From positions 53,348 through 117,347 of the forward strand of contig JAULBX010008218.1 in NCBI GenBank assembly GCA_032358255.1: a stretch of DNA of 64,000 nt. The letters run 5' to 3'. Of the stretch, positions 1 to 11,278 are shown in pieces; positions within the stretch are counted from its first letter, which is position 1; each line of letters opens with the position of its first letter. The DNA is from Heterotrichella gracilis (taxonomy: Eukaryota > Sar > Xanthophyceae > Tribonematales > Xanthonemataceae). The position numbers were made by a program, and so were the translations under genes. The notes below the pieces were generated by a model. It was not told the DNA's origin. It searched no databases and saw nothing but the letters and a program-made list of their open reading frames with translations.

Positions 1-72
1 TGCTGCAGTCAACATTTTTTTACGAATGAGCACAAACAACAAGAACTCAAATGTCCCACGGCGCTGCTGCAG

Positions 73-3000
73 GATGTGGACGACCTTTCCATCATGGTTG
101 CCCAGAAGGATCGTGAGCTGGACTTTGTGCGCCAAGTGAACCAGGACCTGGGCACAGGCGCAGCGCGGCTGCTAGGCGCGCTGGACTGGTTCCTCAAGCA
201 TGGCGCCACGGACGAGGCCAGCGGGAAGCTGCAGGTGCAGCTGGCTCTCACTGTCAAGCAGAGGATCGAGGTGAGCATGGCCATGCTGTCGCTGCACAAT
301 AGCCGCAGTTTACCATTGCGCAACCGCTTGTTTTGCGACACCATGATACAGCTGCATGGATTGGCAGACATCCTCTCCCTTCCTTACCCCAAAATCCTCG
401 TTGGCATTTTTCCTTATTTTGTGTTCGGGCAGTAAATGAGACTTCTTTGAATTGGTGCAGCGGGAGGTGCGTGAGATGGAGTCCAAGCTGTACGACTGTG
501 GCCTCATTGACGACCCAGGCCACGACGCAGACTCCTTCCAGACAGCCATGCAGGCCTCCTTCATTTCGGACGGGGGCACGCCCGCCTCGCGCACAGGCAG
601 CCCCATGCGCAGCACAGGGCTATACAGCGCAGCCAGCGTGCAGCAGGCCGCGCCCAGCCGCACCCCCGGGTCGGAGGTGCAGGTCTCGCCGCTGCGCAGC
701 ACCAGCATCGCCCAGCAGGGCACGGTGACGCCCACGCGCGCCAACAACAACGTGGACCTGGCCAAGTTCTTCTTCCTCAAGGCGCAGCGCGTCTCCAAGA
801 TGCTGTCAGGTCAGGCCGCGTACTTGCACCCTGGGATGTAGCAAGTAGGTGCTGAGGGGGGTGGCATACATTCCAGCGGGGCAAGCGGACTGGCAATCAG
901 CCTGGCCCAAGCTCTGGCTTGCATGAATGGTTGAAGTGTGCCTGGCACTCGTGGTTGGTGCGCGACATGTGTGGAATTGGTGCTGACACCACCCGCCGCG
1001 CTGTGCAGGGAACGAGTCAGGCACCGCCACCCCAATGTCTGGACAAATGACACCTGGCCAGGTAACGAACACTGCCTAAATGCACATGTCCATGTGTCAA
1101 AATGTCTGGTTTTCATTGATACTAAAATAAAATTCATCTTTTGCAATTAAATCTTGCACAAAATCTCCCAATTTAAATTGTTCGCATTGTTTCTAATTAT
1201 ATCATGCAATTATTCGTTTGCTTCAGAATATTAGAAACACGCTTGGCACAAGTTTAGCCATCCTGACTGCCACATCTGATCTACTGCAGGGCTCCAATAT
1301 GCGAGGGGGGCGCGACTCCCTGGGCAGCGCCAGCCGACAGATGCGTGAGGTGGAGCGCATGGGCGCTGATGCCACGCCCTCCACCTCATCGGCGGTGCGC
1401 GGGGCGCTGTTTGCGTCCACGCCCCCCAGCGCAGCGCAGCAAGGTAGAACCGTGGAGGACCTTGCCAGCTTGCACAAGGTTAGGCGCAAGGCATGGCAAG
1501 GGGAGGTAGCGGTGGGGCAAAGCATGTGCAGCATAGTGCTGCTTGGTACCATGTGTGCATGTGGCTGTCTGGAGTGGCGTTGCTGGCGCCTTTGCAAACC
1601 ATGTTGCCAGCAGCCTCTTTGCAAACACTTTTTGCCGCCTTCACGTGGTGTTGATTAGCGAAGCTCAATGCCGAGCACAATCACAGCTGCGTAATTGCAC
1701 AGTCTGTCGTGTGCACAGCCCTGGTATGGCTACGGTGCCAAGCGGGTATGTGTTGTTTCAGGCGCTGGTGGCGGCGGGTCTACCAGCCAGGAGCCGCGAC
1801 CAGGTGGACGGTGAGCATGCCATGGACATGCAGCACATTGCCACGGTAACAGCAGCGCTGGGTCAGCAGGTACGGATGGAGATGCCGGAGGGGTGTGTTC
1901 TTGCCTTGCTTGCAGTTGTGTGTGCTGTGTTGAATGGTGTAGGAATCATGCCCCATGGTGCCAGCTCATTGGGTCATCGCAGTTGATGCATCAGGGGTTG
2001 CAGCAAGAGCAATTGTTGAGCAACTTACTATACTGAAGTTGCAGGGTAGCTCATGTGTGTGGAGGCATGGAACAATTGGGGTGTGCTGCCTCCCAGCTGC
2101 GTGAATGCTACCTCGGTTGCGTGCAGGCCTTGTTGTGTACTGACGAGAGTGGGACCAATGACGTCATGTCCGCGTCGCAACTACTGCGGGACTCCACGCA
2201 GTCACTGGACGCTGCGTACAGCCAGCTGCGGCAGCAGGACAAGCCCATTGACCGCCACATGTCACGGCAGGCTGCGCTGACGCACCGCCTGGAGGGCGTG
2301 CGCAAGCACTACCGCGTGGCGCATAGCCAGTACGAGGATGTGCTGGCAGAAAGGCACAGCATGGTCCAGCGCCAAGTCAGGTGGGTGTCGCCGCACATTC
2401 CATATGATCACCCAAATGATTACCATTACAGAGTTGCTGTTGGCGAAGCCTGGTCAATAGTTATTGCTATGATGTATCAGGCGTCTTCACAGAGTAGAGG
2501 TTTGCATTCATGTTTCTATGATTTTTGCTGCTTTGTTCCCACAACAAACACTTGGCCGTTTCAGGCAACAGGGCGTTCATCTAACACATTGGTTTGAAGC
2601 TGTTTACTTTTTTTATTCGTTGTGCTCACTTACATCCCCACAAGTGCAGGTCAATTTTATTAATAGTGCTAACAACAAACTCCCTCCCGCCACAGCTATA
2701 GCTGGATCCTCCCCCTGACTTTAATTCCCCACATAACATTAAGTAGAACACTCGAGTAGGGGCCCATCTCGGTGTGTTTATCTCGCCCCCTTTGCACTCT
2801 CACAGGATCCAGGAGGAGCTGAAGAGGGCTGACGCGCAGCTTGTTGCCAGCCGCAAGCGCAACGAGGGGGCGGAGCTGGCGCTCAGGGAGGCAGCGGAGA
2901 GGCTGGGGCTGGACGAGCTGCCTGCGCCCGGCAACTCGCCCAACCGCGGCGCGCGCCTGCACCTGCCGCTGTGGGAGCGCAAGTCCGCAGCCCAGAACGC

Positions 3001-4675
3001 CTTTGACCTGTGCGTGCTGCCAAGCTGCATGTGCATGCTCAAGATGAATGCATCCATTTCTAGAGGCCTCATGCCTTCTACGACCTTCACAACCGCTGCA
3101 AAGTGCCAATGCCATGCAGTACATGAAGAACCACGAGTACTAGTCCTCTGCACATGCATTTGGGGGCACTTTTTTGTATTATTAGCTTGGCGCAGCTGCA
3201 TTGCTTGCCGCTAGTTGTGTTTTCACGCGGTGGTGCATGGCGCATGCAGTGCCACTGGTGAGAAGTACAGGCGATGGTCGTCCATGCGTCCTGTAATTTT
3301 GGTGTGCTGCATGCCACTTTGGTATTCATGAGTACTTCCATCCACCGCAAGAGCGAGAAGGTCACATATTCGGAAATCGTCCTGCCTAGTCAGAGGTGGA
3401 TGCTCAAGCTGCGCAAGGGAGACTGCTCATCTGGCTGTTCCCCAAGTTCCCATGTTACTCACAATCCTCCTTCCCCCCCATCCCTCCAGTGCGTCCAGCG
3501 ACCAGAGCACCAAGTTCCAGGAGCTGAAGCAGATCCAGAAGGAGCTCAACGCGGTGCATGGCCAGGTGGAGGCGGCCATCATCACCCTGCGCAAGCTGGA
3601 TGCGGAGCTGGATGACGTGGCGCAGGAGGGCGCGGCTTTCAGGGTGAGGAGGCGCACGGCTCCTTACCATTATACTACTTTCCTTCACTCATGTTTAGTG
3701 CTCACAATTGGTAATTACTGAACTACTAGAATGGGGGGGAACTTCAAAAGAAGCCTGACCTTGTTGCCTGTGCGCCGTAATCAATGCTGTGCTCAGCAGT
3801 CCAGCGTGTTGCACGTGCATGGTGTGCATTCCCTGGCAACAGTATACATATAACGACAACATACAATGTGAGAAGCATGTATATATGCGCACACAGCGCA
3901 GATTTGCTTCTTAAATTGTGCCAGGTGCCAGTATCACAGGTTTCAATCTTCCACTGCACAACCCACCGATGCCAGCAGCGTGTGCTCACCCACTCCTGCC
4001 TGTGTGCGCAGGCCATGTACCGCGAGCTGGTGTCAGCATCGGTGGAGCGCCACCGCTCCTACCACATGCAGCGCCAGGCCCTGCTGGAGATGGCCAACGC
4101 CCTGGTCACAACATACAACCTGCCAGGCGTGGAGTTGGTGGCCACCACCAAGACGCCGCCCGCCTCGCCCACCAAGCCTGGCATGCCAGGCGGTGTGCAG
4201 TCGCACCCCGTCACGCCAGAGGTGGCCAGCACAGATGACCAGGGGGACGACCCGGAGGGCAGCATGGTGACAGCAGGTGCGGGTGGCTGCCTTGCATGCA
4301 CGCTAGAATTCTTGACTTCAGGTGCAGTCCATCTGCACCTTGTGGCCGTGTGGCGTGTGGCCTGTGATGATCATCACAGGAAGTTATCCAGCAATGGAGC
4401 TGGGGTCCACCATGTGACCATTCCTTTGCCCCGCCCCTCTTGCAGGTGATGCCACCGACGCGGCCCTCCTGTCCACCGCAAAGTCCCGTCCAGGGGGCCT
4501 CAGCCAGCGCCGCAGGACATCCAGTGCTGAGGAGACCCTAGACCTTGACCCAGGCGCCAGCAGGGGGCTGCCAGAGGTAGACAGCAGCGACAGCGGCGCG
4601 CCCACACCCACCCTCGCGGGCCCAGGCGCTGTGCGTGTGTCGGGGGGCGGTGAGGGGCTGGCGGACATCCATTGA
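73..4675 (+). CDS. Coiled-coil protein, 3' part of a gene cut by the window edge
   Basis: Ten exons join in consistent phase: 73-270, 461-809, 1009-1061, 1290-1478, 1762-1869, 2127-2380, 2806-3009, 3490-3643, 4012-4276, 4446-4675 (TGA at 4673-4675). They give 667 codons of open frame. The first 72 bases end in CTGCTGCAG and look like intron, so the N-terminus lies left of the window. The product alternates charged helical stretches (exons 1, 6, 7 and 8, for example QIQKELNAVHGQVEAAI) with Ser/Thr/Pro/Gly-rich linkers (exons 2-4 and the last two). I see no catalytic motif, membrane segment or signal peptide. The composition suits a structural, cytoskeletal or nuclear-pore-type scaffold, but I do not recognise the family and this is only inference. 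All splice sites are GT-AG, and I found no exon-edge copies in its introns, unlike most other genes here. Exon structure is well supported; function is unknown. Confidence 0.8.
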
Positions 4676-5774
4676 GGATGCGTGGCACTACGGATCGGGG
4701 TCGTCCAGCGGGGGCACGCCGTAAAGGTGATTGGGGAGCAGTGCTGCTGAGGAGCGCATGTGTGCGGGTGTGCAGTGTTTGAGAGCGCTATAGCAGTAGT
4801 TTCTGTTGTTTCCGGAGTGGTGGCGCACGGTGTGCTAGGGTGGACCTGTGCTGCTGTGCGCAAGGTGCTTTTCTTTTATTTGTAGGAATATGACCTGCTG
4901 TGACCTCGCGTTTGATTTCAACAACCAATTTGTTTTCCTAACCTGCGTTTTGATTGCGCTACCCAGTGACTTTTAGCAGCTGCAATGACTTCTTTTGAGA
5001 CACGAACAGTGGCCTACAAATTCAGTGTTATCTTCTTTGATGTGTTTTGAGATGTATGCTGTTCACGACTGAAGTCGATTTTTCACGTGTTGCAAGTTTG
5101 GCGCAGCCTGAAAATTTCGTGCTAACGCCATGTCCCAACTGCCAGTGGCCTTTTTCAGATTTGTATTGAAGCAAAGTGTATGCAAGCATGTGCAATATTT
5201 CATCTGTGATACACTGCTCAGTACCAAAAGTGTCACCAACTATTCATTGTGACAGTGGTTGCCAAGCATAATGCGGCTCACTCGTGCCCTCAGCTGGGAG
5301 GACGTATATTGCCTTTGAATCAAGAGTGTTTTGCAGCTTCCTGTACACAATTGACTTTCAAGGATCCCTACAGCTACTACATCGCTAACCACCACATCCT
5401 TGCATGCACGCCTAGGCTTTTATTGGGCAGGTTAGGGTTTTAGGGTCAGCGATAGGGATACCTGCTCCAGGGATTGCACCTAGGTCGAGTGCTCAACAAG
5501 AATAGGAAAGGAAACCGTGCAGCATTCCGTGACCTCCATGCCCTGAGTTTATAACAGTGTGTCTCCGCTTATCCTAACGGACTGAGGCCAGCTGGTGAGA
5601 TTGAATATCGCAGCTCACTTCGTTTTGTGGCACCCCGACGAGAAATCACTGCAAAAGCTGTCAAGCAAAAAGGTTTCGGGATAAATCGTGCGCCCCACCA
5701 GGTCGTCAACAGAAGAGCCACGTAGCTGCCCTTAACAGTTGAGCTCTGGACTGTCAGCGAGACTCTCCACCAGC
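4676..5774. other. Intergenic region between the coiled-coil gene and the first PMP3 gene
   Basis: This holds the 3' UTR of the upstream gene and the promoter of the downstream one. It is AT-richer than the exons around it. The short open frames have no coding character. A TTAGGGTTTTAGGGT motif at about 5430-5445 is the first telomere-like motif of the window. Confidence 0.5.
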
Positions 5775-6277
5775 ATGGCTGTTTCGGCACGCGACTTCTT
5801 CATCCTACTGATTGCCGTTTTCCTACCACCCATCGGCGTGTTGTTGGAGAAGGAGGAGTTTGATAGAGATGTGCTCATTAACATCCTACTGACGCTGCTG
5901 GGCTATATCCCAGGCAAGTTTGTCGCGCACTGTTTGTGCGGTAGTTGAGTGGAAGTTACCGAAGACCCCATGCCGCCGCATGGCCAGCAAAGAGTTGCAG
6001 CGAACCTCGATGTTTTCTTGCTTTGTACTTCTTGTCTGTACATATGTTGTTTTTTCCGGCCCTTCGTAGCATGCTGTTTGCAGTGGTGCACTATGCACGC
6101 ACTTTGCAGGGATGCATGCATGCATGTGCATCCATGCAGACAATGGGCTTTGCTACTGCCATATACCGCTTGGCAGGGTTGCTGCGGGGTGCTGTCAAGG
6201 GTGGTTTAGGTTATTTCCTGACGAACTCTTGTATTCCTGCAGGCATTATACACGCTCTCTACATCATAGTCAGGTGA
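5775..6277 (+). CDS. PMP3/UPF0057 small hydrophobic membrane protein, copy 1
   Basis: Two exons, 5775-5913 and 6243-6277, encode 57 residues, the usual length for this family. It begins MAVSARDFF and has two membrane helices: roughly residues 8-24 with the PPIGV motif, and residues 32-54 ending IIHALYIIVR. An acidic EKEEFDRD turn lies between them. PMP3/RCI2/LTI6 proteins are plasma-membrane proteolipids linked to cation homeostasis and to salt or cold stress. The intron falls after the first base of the glycine codon in GYIPG|IIHALY and starts with GCAAGT, a GC-AG intron. The paralogue at 9451-10156 has its intron at the identical codon with a normal GT donor. No GT donor keeps the frame here. 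The two genes form a tandem pair on the same strand. Confidence 0.93.
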
Positions 6278-7160
6278 CCTGGCAGTGGGCCCTGGCCAGT
6301 TGTGGGCTCCAGCAAAGACCCAGATGGTGTCGGCCACTTTGTACCAGCTTGTATGACACCAATAGCTCTCCGGTGGGAGTACAGGGCAGTTTCACGAGCC
6401 TTGGCAGGTGCAATCTTGTATTAGCAGTGCCCAGGCATGACGGATACAGCAAAGGCCAGTAGCAGCTCAGCTGTCCATGCACAGGGTTCAGCCAATTCCA
6501 GGCGCACTGGTAGAAGCCGCTTTTACAGTCAAGGCGCAAGCACTACGTGAAATCAGCAGCCCAGCACCTTGACATGCGTGTCCATGTTTCACGGCCTGAT
6601 GAATCAGATGTCAAGCAACCTTTTGAAACCTCGGATGGGATTCTACACAGGGACCTAACCTCCAATAGCTGGAGCTGCGGTTCAGCCTGCCTCAAGCCAG
6701 GCAGCGTTGGCGGAGTCTCTTTGCCCATTTTATCCAGCACCAAGTAGCTAACACGCATGACCAGGGCGCGGTCAGATTACAGGGCTTTGGAGTGTCTACA
6801 GCTGTATTGTGAGCGTCGACGATACTCGGTGCACAACATAGTGCAGCCACCACCCTTTTGAACCAGGACGTGCATGCAGTGGGGTCCGCACACAGTTGAC
6901 AGGCTGCAAGGGTTACAGACGGAGAGTTGTTCAGGTTCACCCAATATTAACCGCAATTTTGGTGGCCATATGATATCCATTGGTGGGGGCTTACACGATA
7001 GGGCGCCCCCGAGTGTAGGCCTAACACTGCACTGTCACAAATTGACAGTGCCGTCACAAATTGACAGTGCCAATGTTACTGGATAGTGCCAGTGCCACAG
7101 TAATCAATCAAATCTCTTTGTAAAGCTGAGTAGTACACATACATACGTGGTAATAGGTTA
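6278..7160. other. Intergenic region with a short direct repeat
   Basis: No credible coding frame. It contains two adjacent copies of a 19-base unit, GTCACAAATTGACAGTGCC, at 7034-7052 and 7053-7071. Each unit is itself an imperfect hairpin (CACTGTCA/TGACAGTG). Confidence 0.5.
7034..7071. repeat. Direct repeat, 2 x 19 bp, with internal dyad
   Basis: Two exact head-to-tail copies of a 19-base unit beginning GTCACAAATT. The half-sites TGTCA and TGACA form an inverted pair within each copy. It may be replication slippage or a protein-binding palindrome; nothing decides between them. Confidence 0.7.
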
Positions 7161-7162
7161 AT

Positions 7163-7990
7163 TATTCTGCAACCTGCTCGTGCAAGTGGCTCATTATCCA
7201 CTGATTGGCCATGCTTTTCTCCAGCAATGATCCTATTGGCATGAATGCCAGCATGTTGAAGGCGACGTAGAGCAGGCCCGTGAGGAAGATCATCGCCACA
7301 TGCGTACGCCAGTTACGGGCGTAAGCACGCGGTACACTGCAGGGCGGTAATAAGGAATTAGGGTTTAGGGTGTGCGCAGTATGCCGGCGTGAAAGGTGAC
7401 TGACGCCAGCACGCGGTACACTGCCGGGCGGGGGTTGAGGACTAGGGTGTAGGGCTTTTGCAGTATGAAGGCGTGGCGTGGAAGATGAGTGGGATGCATA
7501 GAGCCCAGGCATGGAAGGGTGTGTGCAGGGTGCCTTACCTTGGCCTCCCCCGACAGCAGCCAATTGATGAACACAGACCACAGACATGTCACCCCCGGGT
7601 GTGTAGGGTATGCACAGGGTGTGTAGGGTTGTACCTTTTGTTGGTTGACCTCTAGCAGCAGGGTGATGCACTGCGCATCCATATGGAAACCTGCCCTCAG
7701 ATACTTGGCACACCAGCGGCACCATCATTAGCGCCTGCGCCCCAATGGGACTGTTTGTATGTGAGCTCCTTGCAGTATGCGTGGCTTGTGGGGTCCTCTA
7801 CACTGCAGCAGCTGCCATTGGTGCACTCGCAATTCAAAGCGGCCAGCTGCCACAATGCCATGGTCTCTCCCCCCCATCTTTTCACCCCAAAGGTGTCCTA
7901 TGAGAACTCGCTACTGCGACTGCTTGTGCAGGTTGCTGCATCTGCTACATACAAGAGGATGAAGATGAAGAGCGGGCGGCTCCAATATGG
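7163..7990 (-). pseudogene. Decayed partial copy of the RBL15-like rhomboid gene
   Basis: On the minus strand, about 7196-7340 repeats exon 4 of the intact rhomboid gene at 11.3-15.5 kb: same acceptor CTGCAG|TGTACCG, then AFNMLAFMPIGSLLEKSM against the intact AFNMLAFVPIGSSLERSM. About 23 extra bases near 7300 break the frame. About 7550-7600 repeats the end of exon 3 (DMSVVCVHQ... against DVGLVCINP...). There the donor is GTAAGG, whereas the intact gene has GCAAGG. About 7900-7990 reads FIFILLYVA, a possible remnant of the first membrane helix. Further broken copies of the exon 4 acceptor lie at about 7395-7425. The exons with the catalytic Ser and His are absent. It lies about 4 kb downstream of the intact gene, in the same orientation. 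Confidence 0.7.
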
Positions 7991-8098
7991 GAATTTGGAT
8001 GCGCCAGACGTAGCTGCTGCAAGGTTGCTGGTGGTTGGCTGCCGCGCTGTCGTGACCCTCTCAACCCCCCACAAGGGTGTGTGGTGAGAGCTACTTGC

Positions 8099-8430
8099 TG
8101 CCACCACCAGCGCCAGGCTTCAGTTTCAGCTCTGTGGGGAAGCCAAACGCCTCAAACACGCACTGCAGGGCGCGGCACTGCCGCTCTGACAGCACTCCCT
8201 CCACAACCTCCAGCTTGCCAACCAAGTCCCACTGCTCCCTGCTGGTGACTGGTGGGGACTCGCCCAGCGTTTCTTGAATCCCAACAAGGCTGCCACCGCT
8301 CGGCCCGCTGCTGCTTCTGCTCGCTCCAGTGCTGCAAGTTCCCTGCTTGATGCCTCATACCGTGCCAATACAGGTCCCTGAGGCTATCTCTGTTGATCTG
8401 AGGCTTGTTGAGCTCCTCCTCAAACTCGGA
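8099..8430 (-). pseudogene. Broken 3' end of an unidentified gene
   Basis: Three minus-strand reading frames are each coding-like over part of this stretch. In order: EEELNKPQINRDSLRDL, then ARYEASSRELAALERAEAA, then ETLGESPPVTSREQWDLVGK running on to ...KLKPGAGGGSK and a TAG at 8099-8101. Two frame changes, near 8375 and near 8285, are needed to join them, and no intron of credible length would do it. The joined sequence would be an amphipathic helical domain of about 105 residues. I do not recognise the family. It could be a real pseudogene or carry sequencing errors. No further upstream exon was found. Confidence 0.45.
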
Positions 8431-8469
8431 ACCTCAAAAAGGCGATGCGGCAGTGGCAAGGAGCCTGTG

Positions 8470-9450
8470 ACAACAAGTACACCTGTCAGGTTTTAAAAAC
8501 CCTAAACTCCAAACCCTAAATTTGAAAATTTGGGGTTCAGGGTTTACCTGCCTCGTACTCTACACAGAGAGGTCTTGTTGCAGCGAGAAGCAGAGTTCAA
8601 TGAGTGTATGGCTTACTCCAAAGCACAGCCAGCTGACCTTCTTGTGGTTTCATGATGCACACTGTTGTTCCTCATCCAATGCTGTGCTTGCTTCTGCCCT
8701 GCCTTACACTCATAAACCAGTGTTGCAAACATATCCTAATACCTATCTGGATTTGTTTGCAAAAAATTTGTTAAAAACCTCACACTCAAAGGCAATGCGT
8801 CTGTACCGGAGGAAAGCTAAAAAGGCAGTAGTTGCCATAACTTGTGCGCTACCTGGGTTGCCAAAAACGAACTTACAGCTGTGATGGGTGAACAGCTGAT
8901 ACGAAGCGAAGCACTTGGACTTTTTTAGAACACAGTTTCACTCAGCAGTTGCTCATAGTTGGCCGCCACGGGTGTTTAACACTTGGCCCATGGGGAAATA
9001 TGCAGTTTTGGCTGTAGCTCCTGCCTTCGCCTTCGCAGTGCGCAAGTTCACGTCTTGAAAAGGGTATTGGTGCGCAGGTTAGAAACAATATTACGTGCAC
9101 AACGAGAATAAAGGGTACCCTAGAGCCTTTGAGGAGTGAAGGGACTTTGGCAATGTCAATGCGGGCATGCCTGCACTGTCAGCGTGAGATTTTTAACCAA
9201 AACCCTAGAGACCCTATTGTGAATCCAGGGGGAAGGTGCGGAAGTCAAGCACTGGCAACCTACAAAAGGCCCAGGTCCTCCTTTGCTGTTACACATTTCC
9301 CTCTCTCGCGTGCATACTCTTGACTTACAGCCCATCTACCCTGCAAACCCCAATCTGGCTAGTACACATACAACCTCTTGCAAGCTTTGACTGGCGGCTC
9401 TTTCACACCCCTGAAAACCCCTCCTACTACCGACAAGCAAAACAAACAAA
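8470..9450. other. Intergenic region upstream of the second PMP3 gene
   Basis: AT-richer DNA with one run of telomere-like motifs at 8498-8545 (AACCCTAAACTCCAAACCC, then GGGGTTCAGGGTTT). The open frame at 8522-8884 has no coding signature I trust. The last 200 bases are presumably the promoter and 5' UTR of the gene at 9451. Confidence 0.45.
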
Positions 9451-10156
9451 ATGGCCGTGACGTGCTCAGACATCCTCAAGCTGGTCTTTGCCGTGCTCCT
9501 GCCACCTGTGGGTGTGTGGTTGGAGAAGGAGGCTTGCGACAAGGACCTGCTTATAAACATCCTGCTGACCTGTTTGGGCTACATTCCAGGTAAAGTGACC
9601 TCCCTTACCTTTCTTACGCATCGGAAATACCCAGTAGGCTGATCACCAAAATTAGTCGGGCTGATTGCCCACACGTTTCTTTCATTGAACGGTTTACCGA
9701 ATATTAGCTGGGTCACCGGCATCCTCACTTGGCATCGGACATGGCAGCTGCACCGAAGTCAGACCGAATACCTGTATCGCTCCCAGCTGCTTGCGCCTTT
9801 CTTTTGCGCCGTTGCAAGATCAAATAACGCTTGGAACCCGACTGTTGGGTTTTGTCACGGCACATCTCGTATTGCTACTGGGCGATATACGAATGCATGC
9901 ATGCAAAAGATGGGGCAAACTGTTTAAATCCATAAAGTTGGCCAGAACCCTTCTTTGGGGTTTGGATCACTTTTACATATTGCTTCCTTACTGTTGCAAT
10001 AATTTCGTGGCTTGTAGTAGCGAGATTAGCGGTCATTGCCAGGGATCATGTTGGCGGGGACCACTTTACAAACTTATGACCCAGTTGCCAAATCTCACAA
10101 CCATCCACTTCCTTGCAGGCATCATTCACGCCCTGTACATCATCTTGAAGTATTGA
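9451..10156 (+). CDS. PMP3/UPF0057 small hydrophobic membrane protein, copy 2
   Basis: Exons 9451-9589 and 10119-10156 encode 58 residues. It starts MAVTCSDILKLVFAVLLPPV and ends IIHALYIILKY. It has two transmembrane helices with the family's LPPVGV motif and an acidic loop (EKEACDKD). The intron splits the same glycine codon as in copy 1 (GYIPG|IIHALY) but uses a standard GTAAAG donor. The products are clearly paralogous, differing mainly in the first helix and in the charged loop. Likely a plasma-membrane stress-responsive proteolipid. The ATG sits in a clean A-rich context (AACAAAATGG). Confidence 0.93.
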
Positions 10157-11278
10157 AGACGTAGAAGGCCTCACACGGCATGAAGTCCCATATTTTTGCT
10201 CAGCTGGCCTTTCGTGGGCCTTCCCCTTTTTGTTAGATCTGTCGACAGTCTGTGTTTACTCTATCAGTCAACTTGCCCCTATTCATTCAGTACAGCAGGG
10301 CACTGAACGTGGTTGAACTCAATTCTACAGTATCATTAATTCAGGCCATGGTAGGTCAGTGCAGCCACTACCATGGCTGGCCAACAAGGCGTGGTGATGC
10401 CACATTACTGCTGTGACATTGAGAATTGTGGGTGGTACCCTTTCCTGCGGTATATTTGACAAGGGCCCACTTGATGCAACTGTAACCATCATCTTATAGC
10501 CCCTTGTTGGTCTATTCCAAGAGGTACTTTGCTGTGCAACCTATCAGCAATATCGATATCATTTGACGAGTGGTGGTAACGGCCCGATGGGCTGCAGCAC
10601 AACACGCACCACAGGCCCATCACTATGAGGGTGTCTTATAGCTGTGCTGCTGAAGGCTGCATTTGATACTGCGCTTGAATATCTACAAAATTGGCCGCAT
10701 GTACTGATCGCACGTATTAGTCAAAGAAGCAATCCAAGGATGCATGGGGCTTAGTCACTCCCTCACAGCCTCCACTGCTGTCCCCTAGGGACCGTGCGAG
10801 GACCCTTAACCTCGTGCAGCATAGACTTCTACGCAATAGTACTTGTACGCAATAGCAGCTCTGGTCACTTTGCCACAACCCCATCCAATTTGGCCCAAGC
10901 TCATGCCTGCATCAATGACATGTCAGCTGCGGGACCCCTCTGTGCACCTACCCTGGTGTACTTATAATCCGTTGCCACTCAGTGGCAAAGAAAAACATGC
11001 CGGCGCCAGACCGCCACTCTGCAGCTTTGGCTGGGACAGTCTGCCTCAAAAATGGTCACAGAAAGGACTACATAGCAATTAAGTATTAACATATCCTACT
11101 AAATGCAAAGCGTTGAACATCCCATGCCCGCCCCCCACCTCCCACGCCATCACCTCAGCCAGGTTTCTGCCGAGACTAGGTGCCATTAATCCCCCTGCTC
11201 CCTTGGCTTCCCACCCCATCCCTCCATCACCTGTCGCCATGAATCTCACCGCCCCCTCAACCCCCTCCCCACCCCCCA
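10157..11278. other. Convergent intergenic region
   Basis: It separates the 3' ends of the PMP3 copy 2 (+) and rhomboid (-) genes. No coding frame with exon character. A short inverted repeat, CCATGGTAG/CTACCATGG, lies at about 10346-10377. Confidence 0.45.

Noticed and set aside
8359-8387. 29-base intron (GTATGAGG...TTGCAG) to repair the broken exon at 8.1-8.4 kb
   Set aside because: Far shorter than any other intron here, and it would not restore the second frame change.
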